From: an uncultured Phycisphaerae bacterium
Lineage (GTDB): Bacteria; Planctomycetota; Phycisphaerae; Sedimentisphaerales; Anaerohalosphaeraceae
Direction: 5' to 3'
DNA: 41,728 bases
Assembly (NCBI GenBank): GCA_937949545.1
Contig: CALEDR010000035.1
Coordinates: 1-41,728, forward strand
Below are positions 29,733 to 39,953 of this stretch, one piece after another (position 1 is the stretch's first letter; each line of letters starts with the position of its first letter). The translations under genes were made by a program, and so were the position numbers. The notes under the pieces are model-generated. The model did no database searches. It was not told the origin of the DNA and was given only the letters and a program-made list of their open reading frames with translations.

Positions 29733-32621
29733 ATGAGAACGTCCATTTCAATTTTGGTTCTGGCCGGCGTGGTTTTGGTCAGCAGTTCCTGCGGACGGCA
29801 AACCGCCGGCATTCAGCGAGGCAAGCGTATGACACAAGAGCAGGGGCGTATTGTACGGGATTTCAACAGCGGCTGGCGGTTCTGCAAAGGCGAACAGCCG
29901 GTTCAGGCAGCTCAAATGGGTTTTGACGACAGTAAATGGGAGGCGGTTCGGCTGCCGCACGACTGGGCCATCCGCGGTCCATTCAACCCCGACGAACACG
30001 GCTACGCCGGCAAACTCCCGTGGAAGGGGGTCGGCTGGTACCGCAAGACCTTCGAGCTTCCCGCCGACTGGCAGGGCCGTCGGGTCTATCTGGACTTTGA
30101 CGGCGTGATGGCCTTCCCCAAGGTTTATGTCAACGGACAGCTAGCGGGCGAATGGGACTACGGCTATATGTCCTTCCGCGTCGATGCCACACCCTATGTG
30201 AAATTCGGACAGAAAAATCTGGTGGCCGTCCAAGTCGATACCCGCCATCAGGGAACCCGATGGTACCCCGGTGCCGGCATCTACCGCAAGGTCACAATGA
30301 CCGTCTGCCATCCGGTGCACCTCGGGCACTGGGCCACATTTATCACCACACCCGAAGTAGCCGACCATCAGGCGACCGTCAATATCCAGACCGTACTGGA
30401 AAATCATCTCGAAACTCAGCAGCCGGCCTCGCTCCGCATAATCATCCAAGACCCAAAGGGCGCCACCGTCGCTCAGGGGATACAGGAAGTGGTCCTCCCG
30501 GCAAACAGTCAGCAGGAAATCACTCAATCCCTCCAGGTGCTCAATCCGGTCCGTTGGGATATTACCAGCCCGAACCTGTACACAGCTCAGGTGAGCATCC
30601 AGGGCCGGGACAGACTGCTGGATTCAGAAACCATTTCCTTCGGCATCCGCACCTTTGAGTTTACCGCCGATGACGGATTTCATCTGAACGGACGGCGCGT
30701 CCAGATACACGGTGTCAATCTGCATCACGACCACGGCCCGCTGGGGGCGGCGTTTTACCGCCGGGCGATGGAGCGGCAGCTGGAAATTATGCGGGACATC
30801 GGCGTCAACGCCATTCGAACCAGCCACAACCCGCCCGCACCGGAGCTGCTGGAGCTGTGCGACCGAATGGGATTTATCGTCTGGGATGAGTGTTTTGACA
30901 AATGGGATGACAAGGCCGGACGGGTCAACGGTCAGCCGCCGCTGGAGGAATACGGACACAAGCAGATTCGCAATTTCGTCATGCGCGACCGCAATCATCC
31001 CTGTGTAGTCGTCTGGTCCATCGGCAACGAAATCAACAACTACCCCCACGACCGCGAAGGCAAATCCCCGGAACGGGTGACGATGATGCGGGATTTCGTC
31101 CTGAAATACGACTCCACACGCCCGGTCGGAATGGCCTGCCACATTCCCCAAACCGCCAACCAGCCGATTCTGGATTCGCTGGACCTGATGGGCTGGAACT
31201 ATGCCCGTCGGTATTTCATCTATCGCCAGCGCTATCCGCACAAGCCGATTGTGTACAGCGAGTCGGCCTCGGCTCTGAGTACACGCGGCTTTTATGAACT
31301 GCCGCTTCCGAAGGTCAAAACCGACTACTCCAAAACCTATCAGGTCTGCTCGTATGATTTGAACGCCGCCCCCTGGTCGGATATCGTCGATGTGGAATTC
31401 GCCCTGATGGAACAGGATTCCTTCGTCGCCGGCGAAATGGTCTGGACGGGGTTCGATTATCTGGGCGAACCGACGCCGTTTGATGCGGAAGCCCGTAGCT
31501 CCTACTTCGGAATTGTGGACCTGTGCGGCATTCCGAAAGACCGCTATTATCTGTACCGAAGCTACTGGCGGCCCGACGAAACAACCGTGCATATTCTGCC
31601 GCACTGGAACTGGCCGGACCGCATCGGAAAGAACGTACCCGTCTTTGTCTATACCAACGGCGACAGCGCCGAGCTGTTCCTGAACGGCAAATCGCTCGGT
31701 CGGCGAGTCAAGGGACAGATGCCGGAACGGCCGGTCAATCTGGCCGAGCGCAAACCCGTTCAGGCCGCTAGTGCCCAGACGGAGCCGGGACATCTGCCTG
31801 AAAACGCCGTCGATGGAAACAGCCAGACCCGCTGGTGTGCCGCCTCCGGAGAAACAAACCAGTGGCTGACGGTGGACTTGGAGCGTGTGGAGCCGATTCG
31901 GTGTATTCTGATTGAGTTTGAACGCGAAGCCAAGAACTACGGATGCCGAATTGAGCTGTCCGAAGACGGCCAAACCTGGAAAACCGCCGCCGAAAAACAG
32001 ACCAGCCGCGTCCCGCAGTGGGGCGGCACTCGGGAGGCCTTCTTTGAGATGGATGCGAAAGCCCGATATGTTCGGGTCGTCTTTACCGCCCTTCAGGACA
32101 ACTGCTGGGCCTCCATCCGGCGGCTGGGTGTCTATTCGAAAGAAGTCGAGTCGGATTACTATCTGCCCACTTACCGCTATCGTCTCCGCTGGAACGATGT
32201 GGTTTATGAACCCGGCGAACTGAAGGCCGTCGCCTACAAAAACGGCCAAGTCATCGGGGAAGCCCGCATGCGCACGGCCGGCCCGCCCGCCCGTCTGCGT
32301 CTGACACCGGATCGAGCCATTCTGGCGGCAACCGGAGAGGATTTGTCCTATATTCTCGTGGAGGCATTGGATGAACAGGGCCATCTGTGCCCGCTGGCGG
32401 ACAACCTCGTGCGGTTTTCCGTACGGGGTCCGGCGGAGATAGCCGGTGTCGGAAACGGCAACCCGATGTCTTTTGAACCTTTCCAGGCAGACTATCGCAG
32501 GCTGTTTTACGGCAAAGCAATGCTGATTATCCGCACGCTTGAAGGCCGAACAGGAAACATCCGGATTCAGGCCGTTTCAGACGGACTTCAGGAGGCCGTT
32601 GCGGAACTGAAGGTTCAGTAA
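29733..32621 (+). CDS. GH2 beta-galactosidase-type lipoprotein with nested discoidin domain
   Basis: A 962-residue exo-glycosidase (beta-galactosidase, glucuronidase or related). The start follows AAGGAG and gives a lipoprotein signal with lipobox SSSC (Cys20), so it is likely anchored to a membrane. Order: GH2 sugar-binding jelly roll about 42-205, Ig-like domain about 210-320, TIM barrel about 325-620 with acid/base Glu433 (SIGNEIN) and nucleophile Glu510 (YSESASA), then a DUF4982-like strand set (SAELFLNGKSLGRR) about 635-660. An F5/8 type C (discoidin) domain about 665-805 follows (KPVQAASAQ, AVDGNSQTRW), and only after it come WNDVVYEPGELKAVAYKNG and the last beta domain. So the discoidin domain interrupts a unit that is continuous in most relatives. 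It stands apart from the xylan cluster with its own promoter. Confidence 0.92.
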   Translation: MRTSISILVLAGVVLVSSSCGRQTAGIQRGKRMTQEQGRIVRDFNSGWRFCKGEQPVQAAQMGFDDSKWEAVRLPHDWAIRGPFNPDEHGYAGKLPWKGVGWYRKTFELPADWQGRRVYLDFDGVMAFPKVYVNGQLAGEWDYGYMSFRVDATPYVKFGQKNLVAVQVDTRHQGTRWYPGAGIYRKVTMTVCHPVHLGHWATFITTPEVADHQATVNIQTVLENHLETQQPASLRIIIQDPKGATVAQGIQEVVLPANSQQEITQSLQVLNPVRWDITSPNLYTAQVSIQGRDRLLDSETISFGIRTFEFTADDGFHLNGRRVQIHGVNLHHDHGPLGAAFYRRAMERQLEIMRDIGVNAIRTSHNPPAPELLELCDRMGFIVWDECFDKWDDKAGRVNGQPPLEEYGHKQIRNFVMRDRNHPCVVVWSIGNEINNYPHDREGKSPERVTMMRDFVLKYDSTRPVGMACHIPQTANQPILDSLDLMGWNYARRYFIYRQRYPHKPIVYSESASALSTRGFYELPLPKVKTDYSKTYQVCSYDLNAAPWSDIVDVEFALMEQDSFVAGEMVWTGFDYLGEPTPFDAEARSSYFGIVDLCGIPKDRYYLYRSYWRPDETTVHILPHWNWPDRIGKNVPVFVYTNGDSAELFLNGKSLGRRVKGQMPERPVNLAERKPVQAASAQTEPGHLPENAVDGNSQTRWCAASGETNQWLTVDLERVEPIRCILIEFEREAKNYGCRIELSEDGQTWKTAAEKQTSRVPQWGGTREAFFEMDAKARYVRVVFTALQDNCWASIRRLGVYSKEVESDYYLPTYRYRLRWNDVVYEPGELKAVAYKNGQVIGEARMRTAGPPARLRLTPDRAILAATGEDLSYILVEALDEQGHLCPLADNLVRFSVRGPAEIAGVGNGNPMSFEPFQADYRRLFYGKAMLIIRTLEGRTGNIRIQAVSDGLQEAVAELKVQ

Positions 32622-32651
32622 AACGTACGGAGCCGCTTTGAAAAATCTGTT

Positions 32652-34898
32652 TCAGGCCTGCGGCGGCGCCGGGGAACCAGAAGCTGCCGGGGCGGATGCC
32701 GAAGTGCGCTCGGACAGCAGATATTTCTGGAGTGTTTCCAGCAATGCAGCCCGATTAATCGGCTTGGTCAGATAGCCGTCGCAGCCGACCTGAAAGCACT
32801 TGTTTTCGTCGCTCTTTAAAGCGCTGGCCGTCAGAGCGATAATCGGAACCACGCAGCCCTGTTCCCGCAGGAGCCGTGTGGCATCATAGCCGTTCATTTC
32901 CGGCATGTGCATATCCATCAGAATCAGGTCATACGAACCGTTCAGGGCCTCTTCGACCACACGCCGTCCATTATCGGCAATGGTCACCTCCAGTCCGTAT
33001 TTTTCAAGCAGTTTGCGGATGAGAATCTGGCTGGCAGCCGCATCTTCAGCCACCAGCACATGACCCCAGAAGCGAATCGGCTCCGACTCGACCGGCTTGG
33101 CCTCCGGAAGTCCTTCCTGAAACAGGTCTTCGCCGAAAGTCGCCGTTGTGTTCGGAGGCGTCTGCGCCGGAAGACGCAGGGTAAAGACCGAGCCCTGCCC
33201 GACCCGGCTTTCCACACTCAGGGTTCCGCCCATCAGCTCCGTCAGCCGGCGGGTAATCGTCAGTCCCAGACCTGTCCCTCCATAGTGACGCGTCGTACTC
33301 TCCTCCGCCTGCACAAAGGGCTCAAATATCTTTTCCAGCCGGTCCGGCGGAATCCCAATACCCGTATCCTCCACAGCAAAACAGACAAACGGCTGATTCT
33401 GTTCCGATTGAACGGTCACGCGCAGATAAACATGCCCGCTGCTGGTAAATTTCACAGCATTGCCCAGCAGATTAATCAGGCACTGACGCAGTCGAAGCGG
33501 ATCCGTCAAAATCTCCACCGGAATCGGCCCTTGCGGCAGAATTCGAAAATCCAATCCTTTCTTCAGCATGCTCGATTCCATCATCGCCTGGATGCTCAAC
33601 AGCAAATCCGGCAGAACACACGGGATTATCTCCACCGTCAGCCGGCCCGCTTCAATCTTGGAAAAATCGAGAATATCGTTAATCAGCGCCAGCAGATTCT
33701 TTCCGCTGTCCATAATCAGCTGCAGAAAATGCCGCTGCGAGGCCTCCAGCTGCGTCTCACAGAGCAGTTCGGCAAATCCGAGAATGGCATTCATCGGCGT
33801 ACGGATTTCATGGCTCATATTGGCCAAAAAGGAGCTTTTGGCCTGGCTGGCCTGTTCAGCACGGCTCGCCCACTCCTCCGCCCTCTTCTTTTCTTCGGCC
33901 AGCTCGGCGGTCCGCAGAGCTACCAGCTGTTCCGTCCGAAGGTTCCGCTTGTGCAAATCCCATAAATACAGCGTGAGCATCGAAGACAAAAACAGCCCGC
34001 CGGAAAGAATCATCCAGGGAATCTGAAGGAGAAATCCGACCTGGTAATTGGCCCTCGGCTGACAATACAGCCGCCAGAGGCGGTCCCCGCAGGGAATCGT
34101 GTCCGAATAGGAGAAGTTCGCAACCTTGATGCGGAAAGAATCAAACCAACATGCTGACTGCAGCGGCCGGCGTATCCCATGAATCCAGACGGCTTGGGAA
34201 CCATTGGTGCAGTCCTGGAGAGCATACGTTAACCCGTCATTCACGGTGCGCCGGGCACTTAAAAAACGCCCGACCTCCAGCAAACCAATCAGATATCCGC
34301 CTCCCGCAGAGGACTCCTGTGTCTTCTGGGACCGAACCGGAATACAGACGGCAATTCGGAAGGGGCCCGGATGTCCGGTTTCCAGGTCCGGGTAATCCAC
34401 GGCGGGTTTGCTGCTCTCCAGCGCCCGCCGGAGCGCCTGCGGGCTCGGCTGCAGAAAAAAATCCCTCTCCTGCGCCGGCCGTACAGACGGCTCCGCATAC
34501 CGAAAACAGTACCCATCCGGAGGGCGTCCTTCCGCCCCGGATCCCTTCGGCTCCATCCAGCTGACGGAAAGAAGAATCGGCGAGTTCACAAGCATCGGCT
34601 CGACAAAATCCCGGAATTCCTGGGCCGTCACTTCCTCCGAACATTCAATAAAACGCTCCAGAGAACCGAGGTCAAAAAACACACGGTCAATGACTTTATG
34701 AAATTCATTGGCCGCTGATTCGGCCTTCCTCGAGAAATCCCGCACGGCCGCCCGCTCCACCGACGCCAGCGAGCCGAAAAACAAAAAGACAGAAAAAACC
34801 AAACCCGCCAGACCGGTCAGCCAGATCCCCGGTTCCTGCCAGAACATCGAAAGATTCGACGGATCAGATTGTCTTGAAGGTTCCGCAGACACTGACAT
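32652..34898 (-). CDS. Hybrid sensor histidine kinase (CHASE-like sensor, REC domain)
   Basis: A 748-residue inner-membrane kinase. A membrane segment about 25-47 and another about 288-314 enclose a periplasmic region that resembles CHASE sensors ([18 protein letters not shown], ending [14 protein letters not shown]). A short coiled coil leads to HisKA with phospho-acceptor His363 ([11 protein letters not shown]), an HATPase_c domain ([25 protein letters not shown]) and a C-terminal receiver with phospho-acceptor Asp662 ([15 protein letters not shown]). It has no output or HPt domain, so phosphate must pass to a partner not in this window. The ATG lies 10 bp after the stop of the 899-residue kinase, so both are probably one operon. 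The ligand is unknown. Confidence 0.92.
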   Translation of the reverse strand: MSVSAEPSRQSDPSNLSMFWQEPGIWLTGLAGLVFSVFLFFGSLASVERAAVRDFSRKAESAANEFHKVIDRVFFDLGSLERFIECSEEVTAQEFRDFVEPMLVNSPILLSVSWMEPKGSGAEGRPPDGYCFRYAEPSVRPAQERDFFLQPSPQALRRALESSKPAVDYPDLETGHPGPFRIAVCIPVRSQKTQESSAGGGYLIGLLEVGRFLSARRTVNDGLTYALQDCTNGSQAVWIHGIRRPLQSACWFDSFRIKVANFSYSDTIPCGDRLWRLYCQPRANYQVGFLLQIPWMILSGGLFLSSMLTLYLWDLHKRNLRTEQLVALRTAELAEEKKRAEEWASRAEQASQAKSSFLANMSHEIRTPMNAILGFAELLCETQLEASQRHFLQLIMDSGKNLLALINDILDFSKIEAGRLTVEIIPCVLPDLLLSIQAMMESSMLKKGLDFRILPQGPIPVEILTDPLRLRQCLINLLGNAVKFTSSGHVYLRVTVQSEQNQPFVCFAVEDTGIGIPPDRLEKIFEPFVQAEESTTRHYGGTGLGLTITRRLTELMGGTLSVESRVGQGSVFTLRLPAQTPPNTTATFGEDLFQEGLPEAKPVESEPIRFWGHVLVAEDAAASQILIRKLLEKYGLEVTIADNGRRVVEEALNGSYDLILMDMHMPEMNGYDATRLLREQGCVVPIIALTASALKSDENKCFQVGCDGYLTKPINRAALLETLQKYLLSERTSASAPAASGSPAPPQA

Positions 34899-34908
34899 TC
34901 CCTTCGCT

Positions 34909-37608
34909 TCAGAGTTTTCCAGGGAACTTAGGCGGTCCTGCTTCCGCGGCGGTGACTGCAGGCAGTTCAGCTTTTCCGGATGTCCCCAGATAACGGCGGA
35001 GAATCTGGGTCAGTTTCTTGCGGTCGATGGGCTTGCTCAGATAGGCATCGCAGCCCGCCTGAAGGCATTTTTCCTCATCCCCTTTCATCGCATTGGCGGT
35101 CACCGCCACAATCGGCGTCATACACCCTTCCGAACGAAGGGTCTGTGTGGCGTCATATCCGTTCATCCGCGGCATCTGCATATCCATCAAAATGACGTCG
35201 TACTTCTGCCGACGGGCCTCCTGAACCCCTTCCAGTCCATTATTGGCCAGCGTCACCTCCAGGCCCATCTTCTTCAGCAGCATCGAAATGAGAATCTGGT
35301 TGGAGGGGTTGTCCTCCACCACCAGAACCTGACCGGACAGACGCTCCTCCTCATTGGCGGGCAGGGCCGGCACGGAGCAGGCGGCATCATACTTATTCCA
35401 CAGCGGGCCTTCCTTGACAGAAGAGGCAAGGGGCAAGGACAGCGTAAAGACCGACCCGACCCCCGGCGTGCTGGTCAGCCGCAGGCGGCCGCCGAGCATA
35501 TGAACCAAATTTCGCGTGATGGCCAGTCCCAAACCCGCCCCTTTCCCGGCATGGGAGGAATGCTTTTCCACCTGAACGTATGCGTCAAAAATCGACGAAT
35601 GAAACTCCGGCGGAATCCCAATGCCCGTATCCTCCACCGCAAACTGTATCCATGGCTGACCGTCTTCCTCCAGTCTGGACACATTCAGATAGACATGGCC
35701 CTTGTCCGTAAACTTCACGGCGTTTGTCAGCAGATTCAGCAGGCACTGACGCAGCCGCAGGGGGTCGGTTTGGATTTTCTCGGGCAGTTCCTGGCACTGA
35801 AGAATCTGAAAATCCAGATTCTTCCGGCTGGCCTGCGGTCGGATCAGAGAATCCAAATCCTCCAGCAGACTCGGCAGATGACAGTCGGTGATTTCCACCT
35901 TCATTTTGCCCGCTTCAATCTTCGAAAAATCAATGATATCGTTCAGCAGCGACAGCAAATTGCAAGCACTGTTCTGGATCACTTTTACATAATTGATCTG
36001 TTCTTCATTCAGCGGCTCCTGGGCCAGCAGGTCCACAAAACCCAGAATCGCATTCATCGGCGTGCGAATTTCATGACTCATGCTGGCCAAAAAGTTGCTT
36101 TTGGCCTGATTGGCAGAAACAGCCGAACGGGCTTCCTTCCGGGCCTGCCGCTCCGATTGACGATATGACCGATTCAGCAGGACCAGAGAAATCTGGTCGG
36201 CCAGTTCCGCCGAAAATCGAACCTCCAAATCCGTCCAGTAACGCTTCGTTTCCACACTTTCCGAACAGATAACCCCTATAAACTTGCCGGAAAACCGGAC
36301 CGTTGCATCCAGCAGAGAAACCACCCCAAGCGGCCGAAGGTAGCTGTCCAGCAAATCCTGGGTCCGACTGTCCCTCCAGGCATCGTCGGCATCGATGACT
36401 CGGCTGGTCTGCAGGGCCTTCAGATAATCCGGGCAGGACGAACCCTTGACGATAAAACCGCTGCTGTGCTCGCCGGTCTGGGCATCATACAGGTCCTGGC
36501 ACCGAAGATGATTTTCCCGTTCCTCATACAGCCAGAAACTGCACCGCCGGACTTTTAAGAGCCGCGCTCCGGCCTCCGTCAGATACCGAGCGACCGCTTC
36601 CACATCCCCGTTGATAAAAGCCGGCATCGTTGTCAGCTGCAAAAGGGCCTGCTGCTGGGCCTGAACGGTCTCCGCCTCCTGAATCCGCGCCTGCTCTTCC
36701 TGTTTTCGCTTGGTCAGGTCCCGAGCAAACGCACAATGGTACTCTTTGCCGTCACATTCAAAATGCGTCAGGGCAACCTCCACAGGAAAACACGTGCCGT
36801 CCTTGCGGCGGTGTTCTGTTTCGATCAGCATTTGCTTCTGCCGGCGGACCGTCTCCCAGTGCTTGGGCCAAACCTCGGCCGGAAAATGAGGATCAATCTG
36901 GAAAATTTTCATTCCCAGAAGCTCCGGCCGGCTGTAGCCCAGCCACCGGCACGCTACTTCGTTGATATCTGCAATTTTGCCGTCCGACTCCACCAAATAG
37001 ACCGCTTCTCCAGCATGATCCACAATAAACTGACGCAGCATCAAGTCTTTTTCTACCTGTCGTCGCCGCTGAATTTCGTGCTGGCGGCGGCCTCGAATTT
37101 CCTCCAAGGCCCGATTCTGACGATTCAGCGTTTCTTCGAGCGTCTGATAGGACGGACGGATTTTTTCCAGAAGATGATTGACACCGCGGGCCAGTGCGGC
37201 CGCTTCATCGGTGCCATCAAAGGCAATCGTCGTCAGATTCAGCCGGCCTTGGCTGTCCACAATCCCCTGCAAACTGGCCGACAAGTCCTCCAGACGCTGC
37301 TTGAGGCGGCGCTGACGGGCCATAAACAAAAAACAAATCACCAGGCCGAATTCTACCAACAGAAACAGGAGGGCCTGGAGCAGAATATTCAGGTGAATGT
37401 CCTCGCCAAATTCCTTCAGCAGTGCGGCCGTGTGCGGAGAGCCGGATTGCGCCTGCCGGATTGTCAGGTACTGAAGCATCTGGATATTGGCATTCCAGAT
37501 GCCGCAGATTCCCACAATACTAATCAGCAAAATCACTGCGGCTGCACACCAAAACATCCTTCCCGGTATTCGGCCGGACAGCCGATTTTTAAGATTCCAT
37601 TTCGCCAT
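34909..37608 (-). CDS. Hybrid sensor histidine kinase with PAS, GAF and REC domains
   Basis: An 899-residue kinase. Two membrane segments (about 18-38 and 75-97) are separated by a short periplasmic loop, followed by a HAMP-like/coiled-coil linker (about 98-190), a PAS domain (about 190-305; [22 protein letters not shown], then FARDLTKRK), a GAF domain (about 315-480; [19 protein letters not shown]), HisKA with His512 ([11 protein letters not shown]), HATPase_c ([26 protein letters not shown]) and receiver with Asp809 ([15 protein letters not shown]). The catalytic halves of this and the next kinase are very alike, so they probably arose by duplication, while the sensor halves differ. First gene of the pair. 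Confidence 0.93.
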   Translation of the reverse strand: MAKWNLKNRLSGRIPGRMFWCAAAVILLISIVGICGIWNANIQMLQYLTIRQAQSGSPHTAALLKEFGEDIHLNILLQALLFLLVEFGLVICFLFMARQRRLKQRLEDLSASLQGIVDSQGRLNLTTIAFDGTDEAAALARGVNHLLEKIRPSYQTLEETLNRQNRALEEIRGRRQHEIQRRRQVEKDLMLRQFIVDHAGEAVYLVESDGKIADINEVACRWLGYSRPELLGMKIFQIDPHFPAEVWPKHWETVRRQKQMLIETEHRRKDGTCFPVEVALTHFECDGKEYHCAFARDLTKRKQEEQARIQEAETVQAQQQALLQLTTMPAFINGDVEAVARYLTEAGARLLKVRRCSFWLYEERENHLRCQDLYDAQTGEHSSGFIVKGSSCPDYLKALQTSRVIDADDAWRDSRTQDLLDSYLRPLGVVSLLDATVRFSGKFIGVICSESVETKRYWTDLEVRFSAELADQISLVLLNRSYRQSERQARKEARSAVSANQAKSNFLASMSHEIRTPMNAILGFVDLLAQEPLNEEQINYVKVIQNSACNLLSLLNDIIDFSKIEAGKMKVEITDCHLPSLLEDLDSLIRPQASRKNLDFQILQCQELPEKIQTDPLRLRQCLLNLLTNAVKFTDKGHVYLNVSRLEEDGQPWIQFAVEDTGIGIPPEFHSSIFDAYVQVEKHSSHAGKGAGLGLAITRNLVHMLGGRLRLTSTPGVGSVFTLSLPLASSVKEGPLWNKYDAACSVPALPANEEERLSGQVLVVEDNPSNQILISMLLKKMGLEVTLANNGLEGVQEARRQKYDVILMDMQMPRMNGYDATQTLRSEGCMTPIVAVTANAMKGDEEKCLQAGCDAYLSKPIDRKKLTQILRRYLGTSGKAELPAVTAAEAGPPKFPGKL

Positions 37609-37910
37609 TTGTGCCTTTCTTTTGTCAGACCTGCCTTCAGAGACGAACTCTTTTATTCTATTTCGGCGGGCTGTTTTTATTTCGGAGGGTTCACAGTCCG
37701 GATTCAGCGGGCTTTTTCACCGCTTCGGACGGTCCGCAGAAAAGAAAGAAGCCCTCGAACCGTCCGATAATCCGGCAAAAAACGGCTGTGAAAAGAAAGG
37801 CAGGAAGAGACACATTCCGGCCCGGGCGGCACCTTCAGGAAAAATACGGAGCCAAAAAATATTTCCGTCCGAAAAAAAGGTCTGATAATCCGCCCGTCGG
37901 CAAGAACCCC
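37609..37910. other. Non-coding stretch upstream of the kinase operon
   Basis: No convincing gene lies between the kinase start (37608) and the symporter stop (37911). An inverted repeat CGGACGGT (37726-37733) / ACCGTCCG (37759-37766) forms a possible hairpin, too weak in T tract to call a terminator. The stretch should contain the kinase promoter on the - strand; I see no clear boxes. Confidence 0.5.
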
Positions 37911-38849
37911 TCAGGCGGTCCGGGGCGGCCTGTTTTTCCAGATTTCCACCAGAACCGCGGCGGAGATAATGCACACAAAAACAAAAAAAGCTGTCGGCAC
38001 AGCCGCCTGCGGCCCGAATTGATTCAGCGCCAGCGCCGTGCCCAGACCGGCATTCTGCATCCCGATTTCGATACTCAGGGTCCGACGCTGCGCAATCGAA
38101 AGCCCGAACAGACGGGCAACCTGATAACCGGCCGACAGCCCCCACAGATTCAGCAGACACACCGCCAACAAAGCCGGCCCTGTGACCGCCAGCAGACGCG
38201 AGCGATTGTTGGCAATCACATACGAACAAATAAAGACGATGAATGTCACCGACACGGCCGGAAAAATCTCTTTGATTTTTTCAACGGCATGCCCGAAAAA
38301 ATACCGCACAGCAAAGCCGGCTGCCAGCGGAACCAGAACCATCCAGACAATATCCGAAACCATCGCCCAAAACGACACCGGCAGCAGCGAACCCGCCAGC
38401 CACTTCGTCAGAGCAGGCGTCACCAGCGGGCACAAAAGCGTCGAGACCGTCGTCAGGGAAACCGAATACGCCGTGTCGGCTCCGGCAATATAACTGATGA
38501 CATTGCTGGACATCGCCCCCGGCGCACAGCCAGCAACAATCAGACCAACCGCCAGCTCCGGCGACAGACCGAGAATCTTGGCCAACACAAAAGAGCCCAG
38601 GGGCATCAGCGTATATTGCGCAGCTGTCCCCAAAAAAACCAGACAAGGACGAGCAGCAATTCGTCGAAAATCCGACGGCTCCAGAACCGCCCCGATCCCG
38701 AACATCGTGATGCCGAAAAAGAGCATATTGTACCGCTTATCAATCTGCAGCGGCTGCGGGAAAAAATACGCCAGCACACCAAACAGAACCACCCACACCG
38801 CAAACAAGCGGGTATAAACCCCCACGATTTTGTGCATCCATCCGCCCAT
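37911..38849 (-). CDS. Bile acid:sodium symporter (BASS) family transporter
   Basis: A 312-residue membrane protein with about nine to ten hydrophobic helices. Family-like sequences are MFGIGAVLEPSDF, the VAGCAPGAMSSNVISYIAGAD stretch that corresponds to the Na+-binding crossover region, and the late EIGMQNAGLGTALA helix that holds the second conserved crossover. These are hallmarks of the BASS/SBF family, which moves organic anions with sodium; bacterial members rarely act on bile acids and the substrate is open. The start is ambiguous: ATG at 38849 (AGGGACGG close before it) or at 38837, which would give a better spacing. Single gene, - strand. Confidence 0.9.
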   Translation of the reverse strand: MGGWMHKIVGVYTRLFAVWVVLFGVLAYFFPQPLQIDKRYNMLFFGITMFGIGAVLEPSDFRRIAARPCLVFLGTAAQYTLMPLGSFVLAKILGLSPELAVGLIVAGCAPGAMSSNVISYIAGADTAYSVSLTTVSTLLCPLVTPALTKWLAGSLLPVSFWAMVSDIVWMVLVPLAAGFAVRYFFGHAVEKIKEIFPAVSVTFIVFICSYVIANNRSRLLAVTGPALLAVCLLNLWGLSAGYQVARLFGLSIAQRRTLSIEIGMQNAGLGTALALNQFGPQAAVPTAFFVFVCIISAAVLVEIWKNRPPRTA

Positions 38850-39554
38850 CCGTCCCTAAAATCCTACCGCGGCAGACCGCTGCTGTCCAGCGGATGAAAC
38901 CGAGGTTTTAACCACGGATTACACAGATTGGGAGATGAAAGAAAGAAAAAAGGCAGCGAAGGAGGAAGCCGACCGGCATAGGATAGCCACGCCCGCAAAG
39001 GCGGGGAAAAAAGCAGGAAGGGGGCACGCCTTTTTTTCTCCGGGCTTATCGCCCGGGGCTATTTTTCTCGCGGAGACTTTCTGCAAGCCGGCAGAGGAGA
39101 TTGTGCCCCGCGCCTTGTCCGCTGGGCACTGGAGGCTGGATGCGGGACGCCGGCCGGGCAATTTCAATCCCTTATTCATCAGGGGAAAAATGCAAGGGCG
39201 CCGGCCTTTGTAAGTCTTTTGTTTTCAAAGGGTTGCAAGGGCAAAATCTGTAACCCCCTCTTTGGAGGTCTTGTTCGGCGATTTTTTCCTGCCCCCTCCA
39301 AAGACCAAAATCTCTATAACCTTTTGAAAAACAACAACTTACAAAATTTCTGCAATCAATTCTTTCTTCGAAGAATCCATCTAAGCGACTATTAAGGAGT
39401 TAGCATCCGGTCAAGCGAAAAACCGGAAAAAAACGGGCGTCCGTTATCCGTGAACAGAGAAGGCGAAAAAAGGACGAATGATGATAATGATAAGGTTGCC
39501 ATGCCGGCCTTTCAGACCGCCGGACAGATCCATTCAATATTTCCGCAAAACCCC
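38850..39554. other. Repeat-rich non-coding region
   Basis: About 700 bp without a convincing gene; short frames here have low-complexity, Lys/Arg/Pro-rich translations and no start context. It holds AACCACGGATTACACAGATT (38910-38929), a wording I have met as a dispersed intergenic repeat in unrelated bacteria (recollection, not checked); small hairpins CCCGC/GCGGG (38991-39004) and CCGGGC/GCCCGG (39040-39056, followed by ATTTTTC); a long imperfect inverted repeat (39207-39345, listed apart); and TCCGGT/ACCGGA (39406-39427). It looks like a landing area for small mobile or decayed elements. Confidence 0.55.
39207..39345. repeat. Long imperfect inverted repeat (MITE-like or recombination site)
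   Basis: The left arm 39207-39234 matches the reverse complement of 39318-39345 at 23 of 28 positions, starting with a perfect TTTGTAAGT. Further in, CTTTGGAGG (39260-39268) pairs perfectly with CCTCCAAAG (39295-39303) around a 26-base loop. TGCAA occurs outside both ends (39191-39195 and 39351-39355) but not directly adjoining them. No frame of note lies inside. It could be a miniature transposable element, an attachment-like site or an RNA hairpin. Confidence 0.55.
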
Positions 39555-39582
39555 TTGCTTTTTCTTTTTTTCAAACTATAAT
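39555..39582 (+). promoter_or_regulatory. Promoter for rpmE
   Basis: TTGCTT (39555-39560) and a perfect TATAAT (39577-39582) with a 16-base T-rich spacer, 38 bp before the rpmE start. Confidence 0.65.
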
Positions 39583-39620
39583 GGCTTGTTTTCGATAATA
39601 AGGTAAACGGGAGTGAAAAA

Positions 39621-39860
39621 ATGAAAGAAGGCATTCATCCGGAATATCACGTAGTCAAGGTTCGCTGCGGATGCGGCAACACGTTTGAAACCCGCAGCAC
39701 CGCCAAGGAAATTCATGCGGAAATCTGCTCGATGTGCCATCCGTTCTACACCGGCAAGCAGAAATACGTAGACACCGCCGGCCGCATTGAGCGGTTCCAA
39801 AAGAAGTTCGGCTCCGTCGAAGAGTACTTCAAGAAGAAGGAAAAACAGGACAAAGCGTAG
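39621..39860 (+). CDS. rpmE: 50S ribosomal protein L31 (zinc-binding type)
   Basis: A 79-residue large-subunit protein. It begins [10 protein letters not shown] and carries the two cysteine pairs of the zinc-binding form, CGCGNTF and [13 protein letters not shown]; the latter is the family signature. The C-terminal Lys/Glu tail is somewhat longer than in E. coli. The start follows GGGAG. It precedes prfA, a common neighbour order in bacteria, but a strong hairpin with a T7 tract lies between them. Confidence 0.96.
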   Translation: MKEGIHPEYHVVKVRCGCGNTFETRSTAKEIHAEICSMCHPFYTGKQKYVDTAGRIERFQKKFGSVEEYFKKKEKQDKA

Positions 39861-39877
39861 CGCAACCGATTACCCTC

Positions 39878-39930
39878 TTACGCTGTTGACCTCCGTCTCA
39901 CCGACCGAGGAGCGGCAGCGTAATTTTTTT
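39878..39930 (+). terminator. Rho-independent terminator/attenuator between rpmE and prfA
   Basis: TTACGCTG (39878-39885) pairs perfectly with CAGCGTAA (39916-39923), CCTC/GAGG pairs further inside, and seven T follow at 39924-39930. It starts 18 bp after the rpmE stop and ends 24 bp before the prfA start. Confidence 0.8.
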
Positions 39931-39953
39931 GTCCGCATTTTCGGGAAACGTCG

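Noticed and set aside
37611-38897. 428-codon open frame on the + strand
   Set aside because: Basic low-complexity translation opposite the BASS transporter, which has clear membrane helices.
38935-39213. 92-codon frame in the long gap
   Set aside because: Lys/Arg/Pro-rich translation that crosses two hairpins, no ribosome site, no motif.
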